64,000 bases of DNA from Acinetobacter baylyi DSM 14961 = CIP 107474. Lineage in GTDB: Bacteria > Pseudomonadota > Gammaproteobacteria > Pseudomonadales > Moraxellaceae. The stretch lies in contig NZ_KB849623.1 in the NCBI RefSeq assembly GCF_000368685.1, positions 248,001 through 312,000 on the forward strand, read 5' to 3'. The translations under genes were made by a program, and so were the position numbers. Below the pieces are notes generated by a model, which saw only the letters and a program-made list of their open reading frames with translations, did no database searches and was not told the origin of the DNA. Shown here piece by piece: positions 46,100-55,904 of this stretch (positions are counted from its first letter, which is position 1; every line of letters starts with the position of its first letter).

Positions 46100-47013
46100 T
46101 CAGATTTCTGCTTTTGTTTCTCCAGCTCAATGGTGAGGGTATCTTTTAGTCGCCAACGCCATGGCTGTAAAGCACCAATTCCCATCCCGATCAGACCGCA
46201 TATGATTGAAGCACTTAACGGCTCATTCAATAAAGGAACAGCAACCACCGCGGCAATAAATGGCGCCAAGGTAACAATACTTCCTGTTTTGAAAGCACCC
46301 AGACGTTCAATGGCCGCAATATAGGCGAGCGTCGAAATAATCACGACAAACACGCCATGAAAGACGCCCTGAATCATCAGATGTATAGGATTGACACCTG
46401 TAAAATGCTTAGGGAAAAACAACAGATAAACAGGTAGATAAATTACTGCTGACCAGATCGCTACACTGGCCATAGAATGCCACGCCGAAAGCTTCCACTG
46501 CTTCAATAGCACAGTAAAAACGCCCCAACAAATAGCACTCATAACAAAAAGCAGATCACCCACACCAAAACTGACATGATCTCGTTGCATCATCAGAAAG
46601 CTCATGAGCGTAATCGCACCGAGCATGATGCAAAAGCTTAACCACGTATGACCATCGAAGGGTTGCTTAAATAATATATAGGCTGCAATGGCCGTACATA
46701 AAGGGATACAGCCATTCAAAAAAATAGCAGCATGTGCCGCAGGCGCATATAAGAACGCACTATAAACGGTCAGACAGTATCCAATTCCACCAATCAGCGC
46801 CAAGATGACTGCTTCACGTTGCCATAAAAATGCCAGATCTTTTTTATAGATTAAAATCGGCATGAGAATACAGAATGCGATTGCAAAACGGATGGCAACA
46901 ATATCCCAGGCACTAATATGCCACTGCGCATTGAGTCTGGAGAAAATTGTAAATCCCCCCCAAATACACATTGTTATCGCGACAAAACAATAACCTTGAA
47001 AACGCGGTGACAT
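46096..47013 (-). CDS. EamA/DMT family transporter
   Basis: A 305-aa inner-membrane protein with ten hydrophobic segments in two EamA repeats (each about five helices). It starts MSPRFQGYCFVAITMCIWGGFTIFSRLN and carries the repeat-end pattern GAFKTGSIVTLAPFIAAVVAVPLLNEPLSASIICGLIGMGIGAL. This family exports or imports small metabolites such as amino acids. The substrate is unknown. It follows rlmB on the same strand after 40 bp. Confidence 0.88.
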   Translation of the reverse strand: MSPRFQGYCFVAITMCIWGGFTIFSRLNAQWHISAWDIVAIRFAIAFCILMPILIYKKDLAFLWQREAVILALIGGIGYCLTVYSAFLYAPAAHAAIFLNGCIPLCTAIAAYILFKQPFDGHTWLSFCIMLGAITLMSFLMMQRDHVSFGVGDLLFVMSAICWGVFTVLLKQWKLSAWHSMASVAIWSAVIYLPVYLLFFPKHFTGVNPIHLMIQGVFHGVFVVIISTLAYIAAIERLGAFKTGSIVTLAPFIAAVVAVPLLNEPLSASIICGLIGMGIGALQPWRWRLKDTLTIELEKQKQKSD

Positions 47014-47053
47014 AAGACCTTCTTAAGCAACAAAAGAGAAGCGAAATAGCGTT

Positions 47054-47800
47054 TTAGCCGAGGCGCTGACGACATGCCTCATATAATGCCATTCCTGCTG
47101 CGACACTCACATTCAAACTTTGCAAATTGCCTGACATTGGAATATAAACGGTTTGATCGCATTGAGACTGTGTGATTGGACGTAAACCTGTATCTTCAGC
47201 CCCCATCACAATCGCAACGTTGCCAGAAAAATCATATTTCTGAATCGGAAGTGCTTTTTCATCCAGCATGGTGCCGACCACTTTCACAAAAAAATGCGCT
47301 TTGATATGCGCCAAGGTCCGTGCCAGATTGGTCACTTGAATAAATTTGACCTTTTCTGCCCCACCTGCCGCAACTTTACGTGCTGTCGGTGTCAGACTCG
47401 CTGAGCGATCACGTGGCACAATCACCGCAGCAATGCCCATCGCAGCGGCTGTTCGAATGCAAGCCCCCAGATTATGTGGATCGGTCACCTGATCAAGCGC
47501 GAGCAACAATGCTTGATCATTATTTTGTAAAAGCTGATCTAAATCTTTTTCATTGAGTACAGGATGAGGGCGCACTGCAGCAACAACGCCCTGATGAAAA
47601 GGAAGGCCAGCCAGCTTTTCAAGACTGTCACGACTCGCCTTTTGTACACTGATACCAAAAGGTTCCGCCAGCTCCAGAATCTTTTGCAAGCGCTGGTCAT
47701 CACGACCTTTTAAAGTAAACAGTGTTAAAACACGTTCGGGTTCTAATTCTAACAATGACTCCACCGAATGAACGCCATAGTAATATTCTGGTTTTGCCAT
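47054..47800 (-). CDS. rlmB: 23S rRNA (guanosine-2251-2'-O)-methyltransferase RlmB
   Basis: SpoU-family methyltransferase of 248 aa. It begins MAKPEYYYGVHSVESLLELEPERV, with an N-terminal RNA-binding domain. The trefoil-knot domain shows VTDPHNLGACIRTAAAMGIAAVIVPRDRSA, IVMGAEDTGLRPI and SGNLQSLNVSVAAGMALYEACRQR. Motif order and length match E. coli RlmB. Confidence 0.95.
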   Translation of the reverse strand: MAKPEYYYGVHSVESLLELEPERVLTLFTLKGRDDQRLQKILELAEPFGISVQKASRDSLEKLAGLPFHQGVVAAVRPHPVLNEKDLDQLLQNNDQALLLALDQVTDPHNLGACIRTAAAMGIAAVIVPRDRSASLTPTARKVAAGGAEKVKFIQVTNLARTLAHIKAHFFVKVVGTMLDEKALPIQKYDFSGNVAIVMGAEDTGLRPITQSQCDQTVYIPMSGNLQSLNVSVAAGMALYEACRQRLG

Positions 47801-47828
47801 GTTTAACCTCTAAAACCGCATATAAAAA

Positions 47829-47863
47829 ATAAAATCCTGTAAAGCCAGCTTCACAGGATTTTT
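47829..47863 (-). terminator. Terminator between ppnP and rlmB
   Basis: AAAATCCTGT and ACAGGATTTT arms with an inner AAGC/GCTT pairing form a long hairpin; on the minus strand it is followed by a T-rich run. It would end the ppnP transcript and leave rlmB to its own start signal. Confidence 0.75.
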
Positions 47864-47899
47864 AACACAACTATTTTAACTGATTTAACAGCCGAAGAG

Positions 47900-48226
47900 T
47901 TAGCCTTCTAAATGACAAACGTAATCGAGCACTTCATCTGTTTCGATTTTAAATAAACTGTTGCCAGGCACATAAAAAGACTGGCCTGCACGGAACAATT
48001 CACTTTCTGTGCTGTCTGCAATCTTGACGCGGCATTCGCCTGAAATGATTTCCATGCGCTCAGGAACATGCGTTTCAAAGGTAAGAGGCTGTTCTGTTGG
48101 TAAAATCACACCTAAAGTTTTCTTGGTACCATCTTCAAATTGAACCGTATGACTAATGCATAAACCGCCAAAATAAACATTTGATTTTTTAATGACTGTG
48201 ACATGATCAAACTGAGCTGAACTCAT
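47900..48226 (-). CDS. ppnP: Pyrimidine/purine nucleoside phosphorylase PpnP (YaiE family)
   Basis: A small cupin (DUF1255) that phosphorolyses several nucleosides. Start at 48226 has GGAGAAG upstream, giving 108 aa; an earlier in-frame ATG at 48304 is less likely. Family text: VYFGGLCISHTVQFEDGTKKTLGVILPTEQPLTFETHVPERMEIISGECRVKI and QSFYVPGNSLFKIETDEVLDYVCHLE. Slightly longer than E. coli YaiE (94 aa). Confidence 0.92.
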   Translation of the reverse strand: MSSAQFDHVTVIKKSNVYFGGLCISHTVQFEDGTKKTLGVILPTEQPLTFETHVPERMEIISGECRVKIADSTESELFRAGQSFYVPGNSLFKIETDEVLDYVCHLEG

Positions 48227-48304
48227 GCATACTTCTCCAAATAATGCCGCATTTATATTAGGTGATGACTGACGTAGTTTAATTGTGGCGAAATAACTAA
48301 TCAA

Positions 48305-49612
48305 TCAATTTTCATAAGGATAAATTTGCAAATTCCATGCCTTGAGTCGAATTTTTTCGACATAATTTTCTGGCAGATGAATCTCTATGCTTCGATTGCT
48401 TAAAACCTGTGCAGAATATTGACACACGATCTGTTTCATTTGATTGAGCAGTACCCACTTTACACGCACTGCATCAGGATGATTAACCGTCACACTCACC
48501 GTTGCAGCAGATTCATTCATACCCACATGCTGATATTGTATACGCCAGTCTGGCTGTCGATCACGATCTTGTGGAAAGCGACTTGCATTATCTGCAAATA
48601 GATAGCGATCATGCGTGATTACGCTCTGCTGTAATGTGGGCCAGATGCAATACCGTAAAAAATGCTGATCAATCACTCGCTCATTTAAATAGCGACCAGA
48701 TGCAATATATTGGCGGATACTTGTTTCAATCTGGTGAAATATGCCTGTACAGCCCCCCCACATCCCCGCAAGGATAAGTTCGGTATGAGAATAATAATCG
48801 CGCATGACATGAAACCATCGATCACTTTGCAACCACTCATCGACAGCCTCCCGTTCACGCATCGAAATGAGTGAATCAGCATCCCTGATAAGAAAACGTT
48901 TCACTTCTGGGTCATCCATCACAAAAAATCGCCAGAACAATCCAGAGATTTGTTGTTGTTCTGGGGAAACCAGTACAAGCTGTGCACCATGTTGTTGCAA
49001 CCGACTTAGTACCGAGGAGGGAACGCTCTCATCGACGTAAAAACGGCAGCGCCATTCGGGATAAATTTTTCGGGCTTCAATCACATTTAAGATCGCAGTC
49101 TCACAATAGCGTGGCTGATCTCCAAATAAGGAAAAAGCAATAATATTTTGCTCAGGAGATTCTATTGAAATGGGCGGTGGCGCGCTATGTGGTAAAGCGG
49201 TCATCGTTTCAGACGCAACTTGTTTTTGCTTCGTCTTGAGTGACAAATGTCCATAGTGTCTCACTTGTTCCTGCTGATTCAAAAAATAAGCAACTTCTGT
49301 TAACCCATCATAGATATTGGGATCAATATTTTTCTCAGATAATTCAAGTGCTTTTTGATAATGCTGATAAGCTGCGTCAAAACGTTTAAGTCTTAATGCT
49401 GTATATGCCAAATCCATATAAGCGACTCGATGATCTGGTACAAGATGAATGACCTCATGTACACACTCATAGGCACGTTGATAGTCCTCTTGAGCCAATG
49501 CCTGTTTAAATTGCTGTGACAATTGATTTAAACGCTGGTTTAGAAGCGCAAGCTGTTGCGGTTTTTTTGCTATTTTTGTACTGGGTTTAGGCAAAGGGAG
49601 TTTCATTTTCAT
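48305..49612 (-). CDS. TPR protein with a glycosyltransferase-like region
   Basis: A 435-aa cytosolic protein. Residues about 33-130 form two or three TPR units (AYECVHEVIHLVPDHRVAYMDLAYTALRLKRFDAAYQHYQKALEL). Residues about 155-370 resemble a GT-A-like fold: IIAFSLFGDQPRYCETAILNVIEARKIYPEWRCRFYVDESVP, then RFLIRDADSLISMRE with a DxD-like RDADS, and GGCTGIFH. The C-terminus looks like a small beta domain. It may glycosylate a protein or surface polymer. No signal peptide or cluster of sugar genes is nearby. It is divergent from recN. Confidence 0.65.
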   Translation of the reverse strand: MKMKLPLPKPSTKIAKKPQQLALLNQRLNQLSQQFKQALAQEDYQRAYECVHEVIHLVPDHRVAYMDLAYTALRLKRFDAAYQHYQKALELSEKNIDPNIYDGLTEVAYFLNQQEQVRHYGHLSLKTKQKQVASETMTALPHSAPPPISIESPEQNIIAFSLFGDQPRYCETAILNVIEARKIYPEWRCRFYVDESVPSSVLSRLQQHGAQLVLVSPEQQQISGLFWRFFVMDDPEVKRFLIRDADSLISMREREAVDEWLQSDRWFHVMRDYYSHTELILAGMWGGCTGIFHQIETSIRQYIASGRYLNERVIDQHFLRYCIWPTLQQSVITHDRYLFADNASRFPQDRDRQPDWRIQYQHVGMNESAATVSVTVNHPDAVRVKWVLLNQMKQIVCQYSAQVLSNRSIEIHLPENYVEKIRLKAWNLQIYPYEN

Positions 49613-49727
49613 ATTTTGCTAATAAATCTTGCTATTCTTATACTGGACTTAGAATAACGAATGTCTTGTGACAAGTCCAAAACTTCTCTATCTTAGACAA
49701 AAAACTCTTGGCGCCCTGGATGCGTTT

Positions 49728-51389
49728 ATGCTGACACATTTAACTTTAATTAATTTTGCTTTGGCAGATCACCTCGCACTCGATATTGAACAGGGATTTA
49801 ATGTTCTGACTGGTGAAACTGGTGCAGGAAAATCATTACTTCTGGATGCCCTCTCGGCCAGTCTGGGAGAACGTACAGATACCAACTATGTTCGATACGG
49901 TGCCGAGAAAGCCGATATCAGTGCAACGTTTAGTTATAAAAATTATAGTCCTGAAGCCGAGTGGCTCAAAGAACATGAGCTCGATGATGAATCTGAAGAA
50001 ATTCATTTGCGTCGTGTCATTTTTGCGACTGGTCGTAGCAAAGCATGGATCAATGGCCGTCCAAGCAGTTTATCTGAACTGAAAGAACTCGGACGGTTAC
50101 TGGTTCAGTTATACAGCCAGCACAGTCAGCAACAGCTATTAGAACCGCCTTACCCAAAACACTGGCTAGACCGTTACAGCAACTTTTATGCTCCAGCACA
50201 GGAAGTCAAAACAGCTTATAGCGTATGGCAAAGTACGATTCGTCAGCATCAAGCCGCGCTAGATGCTCAGGCAACGCGTCAGCAACGTATTGCAGCGCTA
50301 GAATTACAACTTGAAGAGCTCGAAGATATTGTTCAAATTGATTATAAAGACATCGAACAGGAATTTGACCGCTTAAGCCATCATGAACATATCATGCAGG
50401 ATTGTGCCTACAGCTTAAATCTGCTGGATGAAGCTGAGCCAAACATTACACAAGAACTGTCATCGTTATTACGCCGTATCGAATCCCATGCAGGACGCAG
50501 CGAACAACTTTCAGAAATTTATAATTCACTGGTCAACGCCCAAAGTGAAATTGAGGATGCAACTTCAAACTTACGCCAGTTCATGGACCGGCAGAGCTTT
50601 GATCCTGCACGCATGGAAGAACTTAACAGTACACTTGAAAGTTTCCACCGTCTGGCACGAAAATACCGCACTCAACCAGAACAGTTAAAACAGGACTATG
50701 CTGAATGGCAGGCAGAACTGGATCAACTGCATCAACTTGAGGATCCAGAAACACTTGCCGAACAGGTCGATCTTGCACATCAGCAATTTCTGGAAAAAGC
50801 CAAATATTTGGATCAAATCCGTCGTGAGGCTGCCCTTCCTTTGGCCAAACAACTCACTGAACAAGTCAAGCCACTTGCGTTGCCCGAAGCTCATTTCGAG
50901 TTTAAGTTTGAACCCTTAGAACAACCCAATGCTGAGGGTCTAAGTTTCATCCAGCTTCTATTTACTGCCAATAAAGGTATTCCACCGCAACCACTGGCAC
51001 GTGTTGCATCTGGTGGTGAGTTATCCCGTATTGCCTTGGTCATGCAGGTGATGAATGCCGAAAAAACTGAGTCAGAAGTCTTGGTCTTTGATGAAATTGA
51101 TGTCGGAATTAGTGGAGGCACAGCAGAAGTAGTAGGTCGACTACTGGCAGATCTGGCTCAACATGTGCAATTGCTTTGTATCACACATCAGGCACAGGTT
51201 GCCGCTCAGTCAGATCAACATCTTTTGGTCAAAAAACAGCAAACAGATCCAGCCAGCAGTACCATTGTTAAACTGGATGAAGAACAGCGTATTTTTGAAC
51301 TGGCACGTATGTCAGGTGGTGTAGAAATTAATGAAACGACTTTACAGCATGCAAAACAGCTAAGACGCTTGAAATTTCAACATTCATAA
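49728..51389 (+). CDS. recN: DNA repair protein RecN
   Basis: SMC-like ATPase for double-strand break repair. ATG 49728 gives 553 aa, the E. coli length; an upstream GTG at 49668 is not needed. The N-terminal head is MLTHLTLINFALADHLALDIEQGFNVLTGETGAGKSLLLDALSASLGERT, followed by coiled-coil arms (about residues 150-370) and the C-terminal head with LARVASGGELSRIALVMQV (signature) and VLVFDEIDVGISGGTAE (Walker B). RBS sequence is weak at this start. Confidence 0.95.
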   Translation: MLTHLTLINFALADHLALDIEQGFNVLTGETGAGKSLLLDALSASLGERTDTNYVRYGAEKADISATFSYKNYSPEAEWLKEHELDDESEEIHLRRVIFATGRSKAWINGRPSSLSELKELGRLLVQLYSQHSQQQLLEPPYPKHWLDRYSNFYAPAQEVKTAYSVWQSTIRQHQAALDAQATRQQRIAALELQLEELEDIVQIDYKDIEQEFDRLSHHEHIMQDCAYSLNLLDEAEPNITQELSSLLRRIESHAGRSEQLSEIYNSLVNAQSEIEDATSNLRQFMDRQSFDPARMEELNSTLESFHRLARKYRTQPEQLKQDYAEWQAELDQLHQLEDPETLAEQVDLAHQQFLEKAKYLDQIRREAALPLAKQLTEQVKPLALPEAHFEFKFEPLEQPNAEGLSFIQLLFTANKGIPPQPLARVASGGELSRIALVMQVMNAEKTESEVLVFDEIDVGISGGTAEVVGRLLADLAQHVQLLCITHQAQVAAQSDQHLLVKKQQTDPASSTIVKLDEEQRIFELARMSGGVEINETTLQHAKQLRRLKFQHS

Positions 51390-51504
51390 GTATTAAACTG
51401 TGAAATAAATCAAGGAAAACGATTGGCGAAACCCATTTACTCTTGTATGTTGATATGAAGAATCTATATTTCAACACGACCTGAATTTAAGGAGAAGCAT
51501 CTAG

Positions 51505-52059
51505 GTGACCAAACAATATTTGACACACCGTTGTCTGATTGCCCCTCCAGAAATGGCCGATGACTTTTTTGCGAATACTGTGATTTATTTGGCTCGTCAT
51601 GATGATGAAGGCGCACAAGGACTGATTATTAACCGTCCTTCTGGCATTCAGGTGCGAGAACTTCTCAACGATCTGGATATCGAGGCAGATCATGTGCAGC
51701 CCCATGAGGTTTTGCAAGGTGGGCCGCTACGCCCCGAAGCAGGGTTTGTGTTGCATACAGGACAACCTGTATGGCATTCCTCGATTGCGGTGGGTGAAAA
51801 TCTGTGTATTACCACCAGTAAAGACATTCTGGATGCGATTGCCCACAATGAAGGTGTAGGACGTTACCAGATTGCACTTGGCTATGCCAGTTGGACCAAG
51901 AATCAGCTTGAAGGTGAAATTTCACGTGGCGACTGGCTGATTTGTGATGCCGATATGGATCTTATTTTTAATCTTCCTTATGACGAACGCTGGGATGCTG
52001 CTTATAAAAAGCTTGGCGTTGATCGTATCTGGTTATCTTCAGAGATCGGCCATGCCTGA
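51505..52059 (+). CDS. yqgE: UPF0301 protein YqgE/AlgH
   Basis: A 184-aa conserved protein of poorly defined role, fused by synteny to ruvX. It has [46 protein letters not shown], then [15 protein letters not shown] and [26 protein letters not shown] start at 51505 follows AAGGAG at 51490-51495. Its last 8 bases overlap the ruvX start. Confidence 0.93.
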
Positions 52060-52495
52060 TTCAATGTCTCACCAAATGATTATGGCCTTTGATTTTGGTA
52101 CTCAGAAAATGGGAATCGCCATAGGTCAAGCCGCGATTGAAAGCAGTACGCCACTGGCGCTTTTTCCGATGAAGGATGGCATTCCAGACTGGAACCAACT
52201 GCTAAAAATCGTAAAGGAATGGCAACCCACACTTTTTCTGGTTGGTCTTCCACTCAATATGGACGATTCTGAATCGGAGCTGTCTGCACGAGCACGTAAA
52301 TTTGCGCGTCGCTTACGCCACCAGACCAATATTACAACGTGGATGGTCGACGAACGGCTTACCACCCGTGAAGCACGTGATGAGCTTGAAAGTTATCAAG
52401 AGCAAGGACGTGCAAAAAAGATTGCGGCAGACAGCATCGCAGCATCACTTTTAATTCAAAGCTGGTATCGCGCCCCACAAGGTGTCCAACCCTAA
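52052..52495 (+). CDS. ruvX: Putative pre-16S rRNA nuclease / Holliday-junction resolvase RuvX (YqgF)
   Basis: RNase H-fold protein of the YqgF family involved in 16S rRNA 5' maturation. The start at 52052 gives 147 aa (an ATG at 52064 is also possible); a longer in-frame reading from 51944 is rejected because it overlaps yqgE. Motifs: [17 protein letters not shown] with the catalytic Asp, [30 protein letters not shown], and [17 protein letters not shown]. It is followed by a terminator. Confidence 0.93.
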
Positions 52496-52497
52496 AT

Positions 52498-52535
52498 AAA
52501 AAGATGGCCCAACCACAGGGTCAAGCCATCTTTTT
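52498..52535. terminator. Bidirectional terminator between ruvX and the efflux cluster
   Basis: AAAAAGATGGC and GCCATCTTTTT arms with a 16-nt loop; A- and T-runs give a U-tract on either strand. It lies between the convergent ruvX and HlyD-family genes. Confidence 0.85.
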
Positions 52536-52557
52536 CGATCAAAAATTCGTATCACAC

Positions 52558-53574
52558 TCAGTTTTTTTGCGAATTACTTTGTACAATATTCACCGTTGCA
52601 GTTCGTCCAGCCACAAAAGCTAAAGAATTTTTAGGTGCTTCATCCAGTACAATTTTTACAGGTACACGCTGAGCTAAACGCACCCATGTAAATGTTGGAT
52701 TGACATTCGCAAGTAGGGTTGAACTACTTGAACGTTCACGATCTTCAATACCCGAAGCAATCCCCTGCACATGACCCCGTATCTTCTGGTCATCGCCCAT
52801 CAATTGTACGGTGGCTTGATCTCCAATATGAATGTGATTTAATTTTGTTTCTTCAAAATATCCCACCACATACAATTGATGACGATCAATAAGTGCAGCA
52901 ACAGCATCACCTGTTTTCACATAATTTCCTACCTGCAGGCCAAAATTTGACAGTGTACCATCTGCTGGAGCAACCACTTCCGAGCGTTGCATGTTTAACA
53001 ACGCCAGATTTAAATTACTCTGAGCAACTTCTATTAGTGATTTCTGTTGAACAATTGTTGCTTCCGCCTGCTCAATTGCGGCTTTCATCTGAGCAATTTC
53101 AGCACGTGACTGATCGCGTGTTGCATAAATCTGGTCTTGTTCCTGTTTAGAAATTGCGCCATCCAATAAACTTGAATAACGTGCAGCATTTTTTTCAGCC
53201 AGTGCAGTATTCGCCTCAGATTTGGTCAAATTCGCTTTGGCTGCAATCAGATTGGCTTGGGATTGAGCCAATCCAGCTTTGGCCTTGGCCAAATCAGAAC
53301 GTGCCTGTTCTACATCCAGTTGCTGACGAACCACATCGATTTTAAACAAAACCTGTCCTTTTTTAACGGTCTGGTTATCTTGAACCAAGACTTCTGTGAC
53401 CAGTCCAGATACATCTGAAGACACTTGTATGACATCACCACGTACACGACCATCGCGTGTCCAAGGTGCTGAATTATAGTAATTCCACAAATGAATAATC
53501 ACCGCAATTGCCACTATAGCCATTAGTAGTGTCACCACGGGCCGAACAATTTTGCGTAAATCTACCTGACTCAT
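52558..53574 (-). CDS. HlyD/EmrA-type membrane fusion protein (efflux)
   Basis: A 338-aa periplasmic adaptor anchored by an N-terminal helix (VVTLLMAIVAIAVIIHLWNYYN). The biotinyl-lipoyl halves are VRGDVIQVSSDVSGLVTEVLVQDNQTVKKGQVLFKID and APADGTLSNFGLQVGNYVKTGDAVAAL, separated by a long coiled-coil (about residues 80-185, Ala/Gln/Lys-rich). It is the last gene of a three-gene set with a DUF1656 protein and a FUSC pump, like AaeA/AaeX/AaeB, which export aromatic acids. Confidence 0.88.
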   Translation of the reverse strand: MSQVDLRKIVRPVVTLLMAIVAIAVIIHLWNYYNSAPWTRDGRVRGDVIQVSSDVSGLVTEVLVQDNQTVKKGQVLFKIDVVRQQLDVEQARSDLAKAKAGLAQSQANLIAAKANLTKSEANTALAEKNAARYSSLLDGAISKQEQDQIYATRDQSRAEIAQMKAAIEQAEATIVQQKSLIEVAQSNLNLALLNMQRSEVVAPADGTLSNFGLQVGNYVKTGDAVAALIDRHQLYVVGYFEETKLNHIHIGDQATVQLMGDDQKIRGHVQGIASGIEDRERSSSSTLLANVNPTFTWVRLAQRVPVKIVLDEAPKNSLAFVAGRTATVNIVQSNSQKN

Positions 53575-53608
53575 GATCGTGTTCCAATTTCAAATATTAA
53601 AGACGATT

Positions 53609-53821
53609 TCATCTGCCAAAATGCCAAATAAAGATCCAATGCATACACATTAATAACAGGATATACAGCGAAAGATTAAAAACCCCTGGAAAGCCAATCC
53701 AGCCTTTAGCAATCAGACGATCTGTCCACAATGTAACGAGTTTGAATAAAACAAATGCACAAATTGCCTGTATCAGGAAACTCGGAATATAAACACCGTA
53801 TGCATTAAACTCGCCCATCAA
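53609..53821 (-). CDS. DUF1656 small membrane protein (AaeX-like)
   Basis: A 70-aa protein with two hydrophobic segments: FNAYGVYIPSFLIQAICAFVLFKLVTLW and FNLSLYILLLMCMHWIFIW. This matches DUF1656 proteins that sit between FUSC and HlyD genes. It overlaps the end of the FUSC gene. MMGEF or the second Met could be the start. The role in the pump is unknown. Confidence 0.85.
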   Translation of the reverse strand: MMGEFNAYGVYIPSFLIQAICAFVLFKLVTLWTDRLIAKGWIGFPGVFNLSLYILLLMCMHWIFIWHFGR

Positions 53822-55904
53822 TCTCTCTCACTTTAGCCAGGGCTTGAACAGTTTCAGTCCCTTGAACATGCAAAATACTGCTTTGAATATTATTTAAGCT
53901 GATCTCGATACGCTGCCGAATTTCTGTATGGGTTTCATTAACCAGTAATTCCTGAATATGCTGAATCTGCTGCAAAATTTTATCCTTTAACGACAAATCT
54001 AACGTCAACTGTTTTTCTAGCTCACGAAAGGCACGATCTAGAAGTTGCTGCAAACGAAATAAGGCATGCTGTAAAGGTTGAGAGGTTGCTGATTGATACA
54101 TCAATTCAGCAATTCGGCTTAAATTTACTACAGCACTGGTTTCAATTAATGCCTGATTCATCGCAAATTTTAGCTCATCAACCTGTACCATTTTGGTATT
54201 GAGAATGCCAATACGATCCAGCATGCCACGCAAATGAATACGAAACCCCACACCATACGGAATATACAAAGCTGCTCGCATCGCACGATAATGCGATGCC
54301 AAAATTCGGGTCGCACTGGTTTCGGGAGACATCGCACGAATAAAATAAATGGCCAAAATCGAAATAATTGGGCCGACTACACCTGCCATGGCAGTATCCA
54401 TCAAAATCACAGCATTGGTTGTGTAATGATTCTGCAAGTTCAGACTCATAATGAAATTAATCAGCATGGGCAAAGCCAGCCCCATTAAAGGCGGATGTGG
54501 AAACATCGACAACAGATAAATCGCCATCGGTGCCAACACAAAAGCCAGTTGCCAGAACTCTTTAACCTCTGGCATGATCACAAAAGCATAAAAAATAGTA
54601 AGAATCGCAGCATAAATAGAACCACGGACAAACAGCTTTAAAGCAGGCACAGGATTATCCAGCATGGATAAAATACATACGCTGACAGCTGTTAACTGCG
54701 CCATCATGTAACCTGCATGCCAACCACTATAGATCCAGAGCAAAAACGAAATACTGGTTGCTACACCAGCCGCTATCGAACTACGAACGGCTATACCATG
54801 ATCACGATGCAAACTTGGATATTGAGTTGTCAACGCTGCAATATGATCTGGAATGCGTTTATCACCTTGTTGAATTCTTGCCCATAATAGTTTGATCGTC
54901 ATGACATTCTGCACAAAGTGGCGAATATCCATTTTCAGTGCCATGAGCATGACCTGCTGTGGAGGCTGACTCAGTGCGATCAGATGATGAAAGTCTTGTT
55001 CAAACTCATCTGGCAAACGATTTAATTGTTGTTCTTCAATCTCGGTTTGGGCACGTAAAAATGTCACCACATGCTGATACAGATCGCCCAGCCCCTGTCG
55101 ATACTGCACGTCACTTTGATCCAATTGTAAAATGCGCTCCGACATCGACATCAAATTGGCAACCACCATCGTGATCTGATGCAGTAATTCCTGCAAAGGC
55201 TTGGTCATGCCCCTAAGCTCACCATGTTCGTAGGTCAGATGAACAGCTAGACCGTGAATATCAGAAGTATCTCGTGTAATCCCAGCCAAAAGTTCTGCAT
55301 AACTACTACTATGCTGAGGATCGGTCAAAATACTTTTAAACACCTCTCGGGTATCATCCAGTGTTTTTTGCACCCTGTGCTGGAGTTGAGTACCAAGATG
55401 TGCAGGAAATATCGTCGCAGAAACCACTGCACTACAGATGACCGCAATCGAGATTTCAAGTACACGACTCAACGCCATGTCAAACACACTATAGGTATCA
55501 ATACTGTTGATTGAACTACAGGCGACCATAGCCGTGGTATAGCCTGCCAGCATAAATACATAACTTCGCGGCGTACGATCAAGCAAAGAAACATACAGGC
55601 AAAAGGCAATCCAAAGCGCTAAAACAAACGTAAAGAGAATTGGCATATCGATCATACGAGGCGTGAGAAAAATTGCAAATGCCCCACCAATCACGGTACC
55701 CATCAAACGATAAACCGCCTTAGACGACACCATCCCAGCATAAGGCTGTGCAATAATAATCACCGTACCTGCTGCCCACATTGGATAGGTCAGATCCAGT
55801 GCAAATGCAATATACAAGGCCAACAGCATCGCAATAAACGTCTTGACCGCAAAAATCAGGTCCATTCGATTGGGCCGAAATGCCAGAATTTGTTTCCACA
55901 ACAT
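53805..55904 (-). CDS. FUSC family efflux pump (AaeB-like)
   Basis: A 699-aa inner-membrane transporter of the fusaric-acid-resistance/aromatic acid exporter family. An N-terminal set of helices (FIAMLLALYIAFALDLTYPMWAAGTVIIIAQPYAGMVSSKAVYRLMGTVIGGAFAIFL) and a second similar set near residue 370-530 flank a cytosolic region. The C-terminus is helical. With the DUF1656 and HlyD proteins it probably expels hydroxylated aromatic acids or fusaric-acid-like toxins. The substrate is not readable. Confidence 0.9.
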   Translation of the reverse strand: MLWKQILAFRPNRMDLIFAVKTFIAMLLALYIAFALDLTYPMWAAGTVIIIAQPYAGMVSSKAVYRLMGTVIGGAFAIFLTPRMIDMPILFTFVLALWIAFCLYVSLLDRTPRSYVFMLAGYTTAMVACSSINSIDTYSVFDMALSRVLEISIAVICSAVVSATIFPAHLGTQLQHRVQKTLDDTREVFKSILTDPQHSSSYAELLAGITRDTSDIHGLAVHLTYEHGELRGMTKPLQELLHQITMVVANLMSMSERILQLDQSDVQYRQGLGDLYQHVVTFLRAQTEIEEQQLNRLPDEFEQDFHHLIALSQPPQQVMLMALKMDIRHFVQNVMTIKLLWARIQQGDKRIPDHIAALTTQYPSLHRDHGIAVRSSIAAGVATSISFLLWIYSGWHAGYMMAQLTAVSVCILSMLDNPVPALKLFVRGSIYAAILTIFYAFVIMPEVKEFWQLAFVLAPMAIYLLSMFPHPPLMGLALPMLINFIMSLNLQNHYTTNAVILMDTAMAGVVGPIISILAIYFIRAMSPETSATRILASHYRAMRAALYIPYGVGFRIHLRGMLDRIGILNTKMVQVDELKFAMNQALIETSAVVNLSRIAELMYQSATSQPLQHALFRLQQLLDRAFRELEKQLTLDLSLKDKILQQIQHIQELLVNETHTEIRQRIEISLNNIQSSILHVQGTETVQALAKVREIDGRV

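Noticed and set aside
51944..52051. N-terminal extension of RuvX inside yqgE
   Set aside because: The extra 36 residues are a shadow of yqgE coding sequence in another frame; family members start just before the AFDFG motif.
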